A DNA stretch of 64,000 nucleotides from CABMKH01 sp040797625 (GCA_052067355.1 JBQHQH010000012.1:4302-68301); one strand, 5' to 3'; shown: positions 1 through 8,149, counted from the stretch's first letter. Made by a program: numbers and translations. The notes: generated by a model from the sequence alone, not told the origin.

Positions 1-253
1 AGGATCAGCTTTTAGTCTTATGGATGGCGGCGGGATTCATGGGATAATCTATTTAAATTCCTTTGGATGTGGTATGGATTCAGTATTATTACACATAGTA
101 GAACAAAAAGCCATAGAGAATAGAATACCTCTAATGGAGTTGACATTAGATGAACAGACAGGGGAGGCTGGATTTAATACTAGATTAGAGGCATTTTTAG
201 ATATGATGAAGTGGAGGAAGAAAAATGAAGATAACATTCCCTCATTTAGGTAA
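1..253 (+). CDS. C-terminus of a CoA-dehydratase/activase-related protein (COG3580/DUF2229-like), truncated by window edge
   Basis: The reading frame is open from the first bases of the window to the TGA at 251-253, so only the last ~84 residues are seen; the true start lies upstream. The segment carries the glycine-rich stretch MDGGGIHGI, a cysteine in NSFGCGMDS, and a tail with DEQTGEAGFNTRLEAFLD. A nearly identical tail (DEMTGEAGYITRLEAYVDL) closes the next gene, so the two are related proteins of the 2-hydroxyacyl-CoA dehydratase/activase superfamily. Its end overlaps the next gene by 29 bases, which implies translational coupling. The substrate is unknown. The family call is good, the function unknown. 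Confidence 0.75.
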   Translation, partial: GSAFSLMDGGGIHGIIYLNSFGCGMDSVLLHIVEQKAIENRIPLMELTLDEQTGEAGFNTRLEAFLDMMKWRKKNEDNIPSFR

Positions 254-1316
254 TGTATATATTGCAGGAAAAGCTTTTTTAGAAGAACTGGGGCATACAG
301 TGATTTCACCTCCAGTATGTAGTAAAAGGACGCTGGAAATTGGATCAAAATATTCTCCAGAGACCATGTGCCTGCCATTTAAGATATTCATTGGAAACTA
401 TATAGAGAGCATTGAAAAGGGAGCAGATACTATTTTAATTACAGGAAGCTGTGGCCCTTGTAGATTTGGATTATATTCTATAATTCAGAAGGATATATTA
501 AAAGATTTGGGATATGATGTAGAAATTATTACGTTAGAATCTCCTAGAGAGGGAATAGAGGAATTTAAAAATAATGTAGGTAAGGTTATAGGTTCTAATT
601 CTATAATTGATATAATAAAAAATATAAAACCAGCATTAAATCTAATGAAGAAGGCAGATGATTTAACTCAATTTTCCAATGTAGTAAGAGCATATGCAAT
701 AAACAAAAGAGAAGTAAATGAAATTATGGATGACTATTACAATGAAGCAGTAAAATTACATGGAACTAGAGCAATGGTAAATTTAATTAATAAAACCAAA
801 GGAAGTTTAGATAAAGTCAAGATAGACAGAAATTATAATCCAATTAAAATTGGAATTATAGGTGAAATATATACTATTATAGAACCATTTGTTAATCTAG
901 AAGTAGAAAGAAAACTTGGAGAAATGGGAGTGTTAGTGGAAAAATCTTTAACCCCAACTAGTTGGTTTGAACATCATGTTTATTCTTATCCATTTGGTTC
1001 AAAGTATGAAAATATGAAGATAAAATTAGCGAAACCATATTTAGAAACATTAGTAGGAGGACATGGTAGAGAGACTATAGGAAGTGCCATATATTATAAA
1101 AATATGGGTTATGATGGTGTCATACAGATATTACCACTTAATTGTATGCCAGAAATAGTAGCAAAGAGTATATTAAAGACTGTAAGCAAGGATTTAAACT
1201 TCCCTATTATGACATTAATAGTAGATGAGATGACAGGAGAAGCTGGATATATTACGAGATTAGAAGCCTATGTAGATCTAATCAGGAAGAGAAGGGAGAA
1301 ACTATTAATTGGATAA
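225..1316 (+). CDS. 2-hydroxyacyl-CoA dehydratase D-component-like protein (COG3581 type)
   Basis: 363 aa. The start is ATG 225, behind the strong site GTGGAGGAAG at 211-220. The N-terminus (MKITFPHLGNVYIAGKA) and the cysteines in SPPVCSKRT, ETMCLPFK and SGSCGPCRFG suggest an Fe-S cluster site, as in HgdB-like dehydratase components; a fourth region (QILPLNCMPE) precedes the conserved tail shared with the upstream gene. In many Clostridia a COG3580-COG3581-COG1924 trio occurs without a recognised dehydratase and is annotated only as activase-related. It sits between the truncated relative upstream and an ATPase activase downstream, overlapping the latter by 8 bases. Role inferred: an ATP-driven low-potential redox component of unknown substrate. 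Confidence 0.75.
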   Translation: MKITFPHLGNVYIAGKAFLEELGHTVISPPVCSKRTLEIGSKYSPETMCLPFKIFIGNYIESIEKGADTILITGSCGPCRFGLYSIIQKDILKDLGYDVEIITLESPREGIEEFKNNVGKVIGSNSIIDIIKNIKPALNLMKKADDLTQFSNVVRAYAINKREVNEIMDDYYNEAVKLHGTRAMVNLINKTKGSLDKVKIDRNYNPIKIGIIGEIYTIIEPFVNLEVERKLGEMGVLVEKSLTPTSWFEHHVYSYPFGSKYENMKIKLAKPYLETLVGGHGRETIGSAIYYKNMGYDGVIQILPLNCMPEIVAKSILKTVSKDLNFPIMTLIVDEMTGEAGYITRLEAYVDLIRKRREKLLIG

Positions 1317-2259
1317 TTATTATATGGGAATAGATGTAGGTTCAGTAAGTACAAATATAGTTTTAATAGATGAAGAGAATAATCTAGTTTTCCATGAATA
1401 CTTAAGAACTCAAGGAAAACCTATAGAGATAATAAAAAATGGGATTAAAGATTTATCTGATAAATTTGGTACTAAGAGTATATTAGGGGTTGGAACTACT
1501 GGAAGCGGACGTCAACTGGCTTCTATCATAGTAGGTGCGGATATAGTAAAGAATGAAATTACTTGTCATGCTGTAGCAGGATTAGATTATAATCCAGGTA
1601 TAAAGACCATAATTGAAATAGGCGGTCAAGATTCTAAGATAATAATCCTTAAGGATGGTATAGTAGTTGACTTTGCCATGAATACAGTGTGTGCTGCTGG
1701 GACAGGTTCCTTTCTAGATAGGCAGGCTTTGAGATTGGGTATTGAGATTGATAAATTTGGACAAAGAGCATTAGACTCAAGTAATCCAGTGAGAATTGCA
1801 GGAAGATGTGCAGTATTTGCAGAGTCAGATATGATTCACAAGCAACAATTAGGACATAATCAAGAGGATATAATCAGAGGATTATGCGATGCACTAGTCA
1901 GAAATTTTTTGAGCAATGTAGGAAAAGGAAAAGATATATCTCCGCCTATTTTATTCCAAGGTGGAGTTGCAGCTAATATGGGTATAAAAAAGGCGTTTGA
2001 AGAGGAGCTAAACTGTGAGGTAATAGTTCCTTCACATTTTAACGTAATGGGTGCAATAGGAGCAGCAATTTTAGGTAAAGAACAGACAATGACTCAAGGA
2101 TATACTAATTTTAGAGGATTAGATCTCTATAACAATGAGTATATGGTAGATTCTATAGATTGTAATGGATGCTCTAATATATGTGAAGTATTGGAAATAA
2201 AAGAAGATGGTAAGTTGTTGGCAAGATATGGAGATAAATGTGGTAAATGGTCTTTCTAA
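1309..2259 (+). CDS. Acyl-CoA dehydratase activase (BadF/BadG/BcrA/BcrD ATPase family)
   Basis: 316 aa from TTG 1309, with AGGGAG about ten bases upstream; ATG 1324 is the alternative. The actin-like ASKHA ATPase motifs are visible: GIDVGSVSTN (phosphate 1), GVGTTGSGR, EIGGQDSK (phosphate 2), and FQGGVAAN near the end. CAAGTGSFLD and GRCAVF hold the two cysteines that in HgdC-type activases bridge one [4Fe-4S] cluster between two subunits. The C-terminus adds a cysteine cluster (CNGCSNIC, then DKCGKW), an extension common in this COG1924 subgroup. Known family role: ATP-dependent single-electron injection into a partner dehydratase. The partner here is presumably one of the two upstream proteins; this is inferred from adjacency only. 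Confidence 0.85.
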   Translation: MDNYYMGIDVGSVSTNIVLIDEENNLVFHEYLRTQGKPIEIIKNGIKDLSDKFGTKSILGVGTTGSGRQLASIIVGADIVKNEITCHAVAGLDYNPGIKTIIEIGGQDSKIIILKDGIVVDFAMNTVCAAGTGSFLDRQALRLGIEIDKFGQRALDSSNPVRIAGRCAVFAESDMIHKQQLGHNQEDIIRGLCDALVRNFLSNVGKGKDISPPILFQGGVAANMGIKKAFEEELNCEVIVPSHFNVMGAIGAAILGKEQTMTQGYTNFRGLDLYNNEYMVDSIDCNGCSNICEVLEIKEDGKLLARYGDKCGKWSF

Positions 2260-2314
2260 TATTTAATAATAATGATATAGTAGGATTAATCATAATGAAA
2301 TAGAGGGGGATATT

Positions 2315-3511
2315 ATGAAAGACTTTCATCTGAATTGCACGAATTGTGGTAAGGTCTATGAGAAAGAGAAGAGAAATTTTAGATGTGAAATTTGTAATGA
2401 ACCGTTGGAGTTAGAAGAAATTAAAAGTGGAAGCATCAACGAAGGAAGTATCTTGAGACAAAGTTTGTTAGAACGCTATAAAGAGTTTTATCCTTTTTTA
2501 GATATGGATATAGATTTTTCCTTAGGAGAAGGTTTTACTTCTCTAATATATTCAGAAGAACTATCTAAGTATTATGGGGTTAAATCCATATATTTTAAGA
2601 ATGAATCTGAAAATCCTACATGGTCTTTTAAAGATAGAGGAACAATTACAGGAATATTAAGGGCTAGAGATCTGGGATATAAAAAAATAGGAACAGTATC
2701 TACGGGAAATATGGCTACTTCTGTAGCTGCCTATGGTTCTATGGCGGGTATGGAAACTATAATATTAGTAAAAAAAGAGATAGCAGATGAAAAGTTAAAG
2801 CCAATAGCTATATATAGACCGAGATTAATCAAAGTAGATGGAGATTATGGTAGATTATATGAAGAGAGCTTAAAATTGGGAAGTGAAAATGGCATCTATT
2901 TTATAAATTCAGATGTTCCATTTAGAGTAGAAGGCTATAAGACTATAGCTTTTGAAATATGTGAACAATTGAATTTTAGTATTCCAGATTATATAATTGT
3001 ACCAACTAGTGCAGGAGGAAATATTAGGGGAATTGAAAAAGGATTTAGAGAGTTTAAAAATGCTGGCTTGATAGACAGAATACCTAAGATGGTAGCAGTT
3101 CAAGCAGTAGGGTGTTCACCTATTCATAGAGCATTTGTTGAAAATAAAAAAGAGATAGAGAGATTTGAAGACCCAAAGACTATAGCTCATGCAATAGAAA
3201 ATCCCTTCCCACCAAGTGGAAATCAGGTTTTAAGGATGTTGAAGAGAAATGGTGGTATAACAATTTCAGTCGAAGATGAAGAGATAATAGAAGCACAAAG
3301 TAAAATGGCATCTATAGGGATATTTGGACAACCTGCATCTGCTACTTCCCTAGCGGCAGTTAAGAAACTTACTTCTCAAGGATATTTAAAGAAAGAAGAT
3401 AGGGTTGTATGTATAGTTACTGCATCTGGACTAAAATATACTTCCGCATTAGATAGACATAAACTAAATATATTAGACGCTAAGTTAGAAGAACTTAACC
3501 ATATAATATAA
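2315..3511 (+). CDS. thrC: Threonine synthase
   Basis: 398 aa, ATG 2315 with GAGGGGG upstream. It converts O-phosphohomoserine to threonine in a PLP-dependent reaction. The N-terminus is a zinc-ribbon-like module (CTNCGKVYEKEK followed by CEICNEPL). The PLP lysine lies in WSFKDRGT, and the phosphate-binding loop appears as STGNMATS and TSAGGNIRG. Length and fold type II architecture fit the bacterial enzyme. It follows the activase gene by 55 bases and ends at a strong bidirectional terminator. No other homoserine-pathway gene is visible nearby. A related family, cysteate synthase, cannot be fully excluded but is less likely outside archaea. Confidence 0.88.
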   Translation: MKDFHLNCTNCGKVYEKEKRNFRCEICNEPLELEEIKSGSINEGSILRQSLLERYKEFYPFLDMDIDFSLGEGFTSLIYSEELSKYYGVKSIYFKNESENPTWSFKDRGTITGILRARDLGYKKIGTVSTGNMATSVAAYGSMAGMETIILVKKEIADEKLKPIAIYRPRLIKVDGDYGRLYEESLKLGSENGIYFINSDVPFRVEGYKTIAFEICEQLNFSIPDYIIVPTSAGGNIRGIEKGFREFKNAGLIDRIPKMVAVQAVGCSPIHRAFVENKKEIERFEDPKTIAHAIENPFPPSGNQVLRMLKRNGGITISVEDEEIIEAQSKMASIGIFGQPASATSLAAVKKLTSQGYLKKEDRVVCIVTASGLKYTSALDRHKLNILDAKLEELNHII

Positions 3512-3539
3512 AAAGTAGGTATCAATATACCTACTTTTT
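3511..3539. terminator. Bidirectional terminator between thrC and the convergent gene
   Basis: Perfect inverted repeat: AAAAGTAGGTA, a six-base loop, then TACCTACTTTT, with A and T runs on both sides. It lies in the 45-base gap between two convergent genes and can stop transcription from either side. Confidence 0.85.
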
Positions 3540-3556
3540 ATATTATACAAATACTT

Positions 3557-4585
3557 TTATATGATTTCATGTCCTTCTTCTTCTAAGTCCATTACATTTG
3601 TAGCATTTTCTTCATTCATGGAAAATCTGAATGGTCTATTACCACAGCCAGGTTTATCTGAGTGTCCACTACTTTCATCTATTTGCTTTGGAAATAGTGT
3701 TGGGAAGGTGCTACAGATTGGAGAAGTTTCTGGTGATAACTTAGGGAATCCTGTAGAAAGTACACATAATTGTACCGGAACGATTATCTTCTTTTCACAA
3801 GTGATACATAGTGCAATAATTAGATCAATAGTTATAGCACCATTTTCTGGATTTACATCTATATCTCTTGATATACTATTGGTAGCTAATCTAGTTTCAC
3901 ATAGTATATTGCAGAATTCTGTAAATCTTGGGAAGAAAGCGGAATTGTGAATTGATGGAATACATAACTCAAAGAAATTTGTCAAGACAATAGGAGAGTT
4001 AGGTGGTGCAATTGGTACATTAGCACTAATAGTAAATCTAACTTTTCTATCTCTTGAATCTAGTATTAGAAGTTCTATATTTACTAGTACATTACCCCTA
4101 ATCCTAATTCTTTGAGTTCCAAATACAGGTGTTCCTTTATTTATGTCATCACATTCTGTAGTATCAGCGAATATTAATTTTTCATTGGATAATCCATCTG
4201 GTCCCACTACTTCGATGAATTCACCTCTTTCATCTTTAAGGAATTCACCGCCAGAAAGTACAGTGTCAGAATCTATAACAAGATTTCTTGGATCTTTTAT
4301 ATTTGATGGATTAAAAAATCTTTTACATCTAATATCTAAGATACGTAAAATTCTGCTGCCTCTTGGCAAGTTTGGGAAAAATCTTACATTATTTACAGTA
4401 CTTAAAGCCTGCAGATTGACTAAAGTTGCATCGTATACTTTTTGAACAAATAGAGGTTCAGTAACTACATTTTTAAGAGATCCATCCCATTTACAGCCAG
4501 TTGTTGCTTTACAGCATTTTTCACCTATTGGTAATATTGAATCTGGTACATGATGTCTATCATCTTGTCTTTTATTTGAAGACAT
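3557..4585 (-). CDS. Hypothetical cysteine-rich protein, possibly a spore surface protein
   Basis: 342 aa on the minus strand; the start is preceded by AGGAGG (complement of tcctcct at 4591-4597). I do not recognise the family. It has no signal peptide or membrane segment. It contains roughly 14 cysteines, some paired (EKCCKATTGC, EFCNILC, ALCITCEKK), and beta-rich hydrophobic segments such as VRFTISANVPIAPP and LIIALCITCEKKIIVPVQ. A polar N-terminus and an acidic tail complete it. Cytosolic cysteine-rich proteins of this kind in spore-forming Clostridia are often coat or exosporium components; this is a guess from composition. It is divergent from the beta-propeller-like gene at 4733, and the two may share a regulatory region. 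Confidence 0.6.
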   Translation of the reverse strand: MSSNKRQDDRHHVPDSILPIGEKCCKATTGCKWDGSLKNVVTEPLFVQKVYDATLVNLQALSTVNNVRFFPNLPRGSRILRILDIRCKRFFNPSNIKDPRNLVIDSDTVLSGGEFLKDERGEFIEVVGPDGLSNEKLIFADTTECDDINKGTPVFGTQRIRIRGNVLVNIELLILDSRDRKVRFTISANVPIAPPNSPIVLTNFFELCIPSIHNSAFFPRFTEFCNILCETRLATNSISRDIDVNPENGAITIDLIIALCITCEKKIIVPVQLCVLSTGFPKLSPETSPICSTFPTLFPKQIDESSGHSDKPGCGNRPFRFSMNEENATNVMDLEEEGHEII

Positions 4586-4732
4586 TGATTATCCTCCTTT
4601 CAAAAAAGAATTGTTACTTAAAGAATTGTTACTTATTGATAATATATTCAAGCCAGTATATTATGTTACTCTTAGTAGGAATAAATCAACATAAATTATA
4701 ATAGTAATAATAAAAAAGGAGAGGAATAGAAG

Positions 4733-5782
4733 ATGACATTTTATAATAATAGAGCAGCTATAGCTCATATAGATGAAGAAGAAGTATATCTATTTAGAAA
4801 TATAGATAGTCAGATAGTTATGGACCATTATACATATAATGGAGAAGGAACACAGGATATAATCCTTGAAGATGCAATGGGAGAATTTGATATACAGTTT
4901 GGTAGAGATGATGAAATATATTTAATATATCAAAACATAGAGAGAAATTTATGTATATTGACCATAGATAAGGAGATAAAAGATCAGACGTATTTAAGTG
5001 AGGGAGGAATGTCCAAGGTATTTGAATTAAACGTCTTTCGAACTGCAGGTAATATAAATATAATATACTTGACATTACAGTCAGAAAGAGATGGGATATT
5101 CCATATACATCATCATATGCTCAAGGATAACAGGTGGATAAGTTATTTAGTAGAAGAAATAAGAATAGATAAGGTATTGAATCCTATAAGAATTTTAGAA
5201 GATGAGGAGAACATTCTCCTATTTTACTACTATGACAATCAAATATGTCTTAAAAAATTCGATATGGAGAATATGAAATGGAAAGAATCTATTATATTAG
5301 GTGATAATAAGGAAAAGTTATATATAGATGTGATTAAAGATGATATATATATTCATATAGCCTATTCTGAATATAACAATGAGAATCTCAGAATAAAATA
5401 TATGAGATATATATATAATGATGATTTTTTTATTAAGGAAAAAGAAGAGATCTTATCTAATGAAGGCAATCCCTCTAATCCTACTATTATAATGGAAGAT
5501 AGTACCATTTGGGTAGTTTGGAATGAATCATCTAACTTATTTAGTAGTTATAGTTTGGATAATGGAGATAGTTGGAGTTCTATATATTTATGGAATGAAT
5601 CAAAATCAAATAATATGGTGAGATATAAATATATTACAAATATAGTAGATAGACATGTTAAATTTGATTATACATTTGGTAGCATATATCCAGATGTTAA
5701 ATTCTTAGGATTTGGTCCTTTAAACAATGTAGAAGAGATAATTCCTAAAAAAAAACTTCGGGAGAGCCTGTTTCAGATTTAA
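4733..5782 (+). CDS. Predicted beta-propeller-like protein of unknown function (apparent 3' frameshift)
   Basis: 349 aa from ATG 4733 behind AAAGGAGAGG. There is no signal peptide. The sequence is a series of repeated short beta strands ending in aromatic or acidic motifs (HIDEEEVYLFR, DDEIYLIYQN, EENILLFYYYD, IHIAYSEY, STIWVVWNESS, SYSLDNGDSWSS). The last resembles a BNR/Asp-box, SxDxGxxW, so a sialidase-like propeller fold is likely, without evidence for enzymatic activity. The frame ends at TAA 5780-5782, just after a run of nine A (5747-5755). In the -1 frame coding potential continues to 5970, so the intact protein is probably about 412 aa. Function is unknown; it is divergent from the cysteine-rich gene at 3557-4585. 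Confidence 0.65.
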   Translation: MTFYNNRAAIAHIDEEEVYLFRNIDSQIVMDHYTYNGEGTQDIILEDAMGEFDIQFGRDDEIYLIYQNIERNLCILTIDKEIKDQTYLSEGGMSKVFELNVFRTAGNINIIYLTLQSERDGIFHIHHHMLKDNRWISYLVEEIRIDKVLNPIRILEDEENILLFYYYDNQICLKKFDMENMKWKESIILGDNKEKLYIDVIKDDIYIHIAYSEYNNENLRIKYMRYIYNDDFFIKEKEEILSNEGNPSNPTIIMEDSTIWVVWNESSNLFSSYSLDNGDSWSSIYLWNESKSNNMVRYKYITNIVDRHVKFDYTFGSIYPDVKFLGFGPLNNVEEIIPKKKLRESLFQI

Positions 5783-5970
5783 TATATGATAACGAAATAG
5801 ATAATCTTATAAAAAAAATAGATGAATTGACAGAATTGCTTATGGGAATCAAATATGAATATGAAATGAGATTAGATAGTATAGATAGTACAATAGGTTT
5901 TATAGAAGAATTTTTGATAAATAATACTAGAGGATATTACTTAAAGGCAATTAAAAAAGAGAGATCTTAA
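5755..5970 (+). other. Coding continuation of the 4733 gene in the -1 frame (coiled-coil tail)
   Basis: From 5755 the -1 frame reads TSGEPVSDLIYDNEIDNL and continues open for about 70 codons to TAA 5968-5970, with a heptad-like helical segment (NLIKKIDELTELLMGI, then RLDSIDSTIGFIEEFL). It has no start codon or ribosome binding site of its own at its beginning. It is most simply the true C-terminus of the upstream protein, joined by a -1 shift or by an indel in the A9 run. Confidence 0.6.
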
Positions 5971-5983
5971 AGTGCAAGAATAG

Positions 5984-6021
5984 AAAAAGCTTCTATCCAG
6001 GTACTTTAAGATAGCTTTTTT
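5984..6021 (+). terminator. Rho-independent terminator after the propeller-like gene
   Basis: AAAAAGC...TATC pairs with GATAGC and is followed by six T, 14 bases after the TAA of the -1 frame extension. Its position supports 5970, not 5782, as the end of the gene. Confidence 0.65.
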
Positions 6022-6067
6022 GAAACTCATAATGAAAAGTTAAAATCAATCTATATCATATCAACTG

Positions 6068-6103
6068 TAGTATAAAATCATATCTAATATAAGTTTTCTC
6101 TAA
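6068..6103 (+). repeat. Dispersed intergenic repeat, copy 1 (short)
   Basis: Contains TATAAAATCATATCTAATAT followed by AAGTTTTCTC. The core ATCTAATATAAGTTTT recurs at about 20012 and 35462, and with one change at 47389. This copy shows only the right half of the element. Confidence 0.55.
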
Positions 6104-6127
6104 GATGAGAAATTCTCTATTTTCGAT

Positions 6128-6239
6128 AAAAAAAAGACTCCTACGATTAGGAGTCTTCATCCAATTCTGGATGGAATAAAAACGTTCAAAAGGGGTATTG
6201 GGAATAGAGATCTTTTAAGGTTACCAGGGGGATAACCTT
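6128..6239 (-). ncRNA. Candidate minus-strand small RNA with C-rich loops (~112 nt)
   Basis: Reading leftwards there is a consensus promoter (6246-6274), then a hairpin with arms AAGGTTA/TAACCTT and a loop carrying CCCCC. A C-rich single-stranded stretch (TTCCC, then ACCCCTTTT) follows, then hairpin CATCCA-GAAT-TGGATG, and a terminator hairpin AGACTCC/GGAGTCT ending in eight T (complement of the A8 at 6128-6135). No reading frame with a ribosome binding site is present. The loops could pair with Shine-Dalgarno sequences, as the C-rich loops of RsaE/RoxS-type sRNAs do; that is analogy, not homology. It lies between a terminator and the LUD gene, transcribed divergently from the latter. I did not recognise a named RNA family. 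Confidence 0.65.
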
Positions 6240-6245
6240 AAAAAC

Positions 6246-6274
6246 ATTATAGCAAATATCGACAGGATTTGCAA
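6246..6274 (-). promoter_or_regulatory. Sigma-A promoter for the minus-strand small RNA
   Basis: On the minus strand: TTGCAA (6274-6269), 17-base spacer, TATAAT (6251-6246). The -10 is a perfect match and the spacing optimal; the predicted start is near 6239, exactly at the base of the first hairpin. Confidence 0.75.
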
Positions 6275-6337
6275 TGAGTTTTACAAAAACAATTATACTA
6301 ATTTTTTCTAATACTTTATATTGCACTGATTTTGCCG

Positions 6338-6343
6338 TATAAT
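6338..6343 (+). promoter_or_regulatory. -10 box of the LUD-desulfurase-thiI operon
   Basis: TATAAT at 6338-6343; the -35 region at 17-base spacing (TTTATA) is weak. A start near 6350 leaves a very short leader, which argues against translation from GTG 6348 and for a start at 6363 or 6369. Confidence 0.5.
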
Positions 6344-6368
6344 AGTAGTGAAAGGGGATGTAGTGACT

Positions 6369-6974
6369 ATGAATGAAATATATATGGACTTAGAAAAAAC
6401 ATTGTCGAAGAATGGTTTTATATTTAATTATTTTAAAGATATAGAGCATGTTAAAGAATATCTATTAAAACAGATTTTAAAAGATAATTCTGTCGGCATT
6501 GGAGGTTCAATGACTATAGAAGAATTAGACATATATGCTGAATTAAAAGAACAAGGAAATAAGGTTTATTGGCATTGGAAAGCAGAAAATAAAAAACAAG
6601 AGCTGGAAAATGCTAAAAATGCTCAGATATATCTAGCAAGTACAAATGCATTGACCTTAGATGGAAAATTAGTGAATATGGATGGGACTGGAAATAGAGT
6701 AGCTTCTATGATCTATGGTCATGATAAGGTATATATCGTAGTTGGGAAAAACAAACTCTGTAAGGATTATGATGAAGCCATTGAGAGAATTGAAACTATA
6801 GCAGCCCCAAAGAATGCAAAGAGATTAAATTTAGATACACCATGTAAATTTACTGGAAAATGTAGTGATTGTAGTTCACCAAAGAGGATGTGTAATGTAG
6901 AAACCATATTACATAAAAATCCCAATGGGACTCAAATCTATATATGTTTAGTGGATGAAGCATTAGGATACTAA
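6369..6974 (+). CDS. LUD domain protein (LutC/DUF162-like)
   Basis: About 201 aa. ATG 6369 was chosen; GTG 6363 is also possible because AAAGGGG at 6351-6357 fits it slightly better. The fold signature is visible in SVGIGGSMTIEELDI and YLASTNALTLDGKLVNMDG, typical of LUD proteins (named from LutC, part of a lactate-oxidising Fe-S complex). A stand-alone LUD protein in Clostridia has no established reaction. The C-terminus has cysteines (CKFTGKCSDCSSPKRMC), compatible with a small metal or cluster site. It is followed, 16 bases on, by cysteine desulfurase and thiI, so an Fe-S or sulfur-related role is possible; this is inference from context. Confidence 0.8.
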   Translation: MNEIYMDLEKTLSKNGFIFNYFKDIEHVKEYLLKQILKDNSVGIGGSMTIEELDIYAELKEQGNKVYWHWKAENKKQELENAKNAQIYLASTNALTLDGKLVNMDGTGNRVASMIYGHDKVYIVVGKNKLCKDYDEAIERIETIAAPKNAKRLNLDTPCKFTGKCSDCSSPKRMCNVETILHKNPNGTQIYICLVDEALGY

Positions 6975-6990
6975 AATAGAGGTGAAAATA

Positions 6991-8145
6991 TTGATTTATT
7001 TGGACAATTGTGCCACAACTAGAGTTAGGCAGGAAGTATTAAATAAGATGTATAAGAGTTTTATTTCAAATTTTGGAAACCCGTCTTCTCTGCACAGATT
7101 AGGATTAAATGCAGAAAAAGAAGTAGAGGAAGCAAGGGATATAATAGCAAAGTTTTTAGGTATAGATAGTAGGGAACTTTATTTTACATCAGGTGGGACG
7201 GAGAGCAATAATATTGCGATTCAAAGTATAGTAAATAATATGAAAAAGAGGGGAAATCATATTATTACAACAAAGATAGAGCACTCATCGTCATTAAATG
7301 TAATGAAAAATTTTGAAAAAGACGGTTTAACAGTTACTTATCTCAATACAGATAAATTTGGAAATATAGACATGGAAGAATTTGAAAAGGTACTAGATGA
7401 AGATACCATATTAGTATCAATGATCCATGTAAATAATGAGATAGGGACTATACAGGATATAGAAAAGATTAGTAAAATTATAAAGAAAAAGGGCTTTCAA
7501 GCCCTAATACATCTAGATGGAGTTCAATCCTTTGGAAAGATAAAATGTTCTCTAAAACAATTAGGAGTAGATACTTACTCTTTTAGTGGACATAAAGTTC
7601 ATGGACCTAAGGGAATAGGAGGATTATATATCAGAGATGGATTGCATCTGAATCCTATTGTATTTGGAGGAAATCAGGAAAAAGGTTTAAGATCTGGAAC
7701 TGAAAATGTTCAAGGTATTATAGGACTTGGAGAGGCTATTAGAATCTTAGACAATAATTTCATAGAAGAGTCTGAACATGTAAAAGAGTTGAAAACATAT
7801 ATGGCAAATAGAGTTAAAGAAGAGATAGAAGATATAAAAATCAACACTCCTATGGGAGAAAATTCTTCACCATATATATTGAATATATCCTTTAGAAATA
7901 CAAGAGGAGAAGTATTATTACATTATTTAGAAGATAAGGATATATATGTATCTACTTCTTCAGCATGTTCATCTAGAGGTACAGGAAAAAGTCTTGTACT
8001 TAAGTCTATAGGATTAGATGATAATGATATAGAAGGTACCATAAGAATCTGTTTTTCCTATGAAATTACAAAAGAAGATATAGATTATACTGTAGAAGTA
8101 CTAAAAGATTCAGTAGAAGAAATAAGAAAGATCATGATGAGGTGA
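6991..8145 (+). CDS. Cysteine desulfurase (NifS/IscS family)
   Basis: 384 aa. TTG 6991 gives the canonical N-terminus MIYLDNCATTR and sits six bases after AGAGGTG; a GTG at 6982 would overlap the binding site. PLP-dependent removal of sulfur from cysteine as an enzyme-bound persulfide. PLP lysine in SFSGHKVHGPKG; catalytic cysteine in STSSACSSRGTGKS; the substrate-binding arginine motif appears as GLRSGTENV. Next to thiI (stop and TTG start only a few bases apart), the usual Gram-positive pair in which the desulfurase charges ThiI directly for tRNA thiolation. This partner assignment is family knowledge plus adjacency. Long SxxC-containing loop suggests the group II NifS-like type. Confidence 0.92.
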   Translation: MIYLDNCATTRVRQEVLNKMYKSFISNFGNPSSLHRLGLNAEKEVEEARDIIAKFLGIDSRELYFTSGGTESNNIAIQSIVNNMKKRGNHIITTKIEHSSSLNVMKNFEKDGLTVTYLNTDKFGNIDMEEFEKVLDEDTILVSMIHVNNEIGTIQDIEKISKIIKKKGFQALIHLDGVQSFGKIKCSLKQLGVDTYSFSGHKVHGPKGIGGLYIRDGLHLNPIVFGGNQEKGLRSGTENVQGIIGLGEAIRILDNNFIEESEHVKELKTYMANRVKEEIEDIKINTPMGENSSPYILNISFRNTRGEVLLHYLEDKDIYVSTSSACSSRGTGKSLVLKSIGLDDNDIEGTIRICFSYEITKEDIDYTVEVLKDSVEEIRKIMMR

Positions 8146-8149
8146 CAAA

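Noticed and set aside
3561..3950. Open frame on the plus strand, 129 codons, and 4143-4445 on the same strand
   Set aside because: Antisense shadows of the minus-strand gene at 3557-4585; no ribosome binding site, and the minus-strand frame is longer with a strong AGGAGG.
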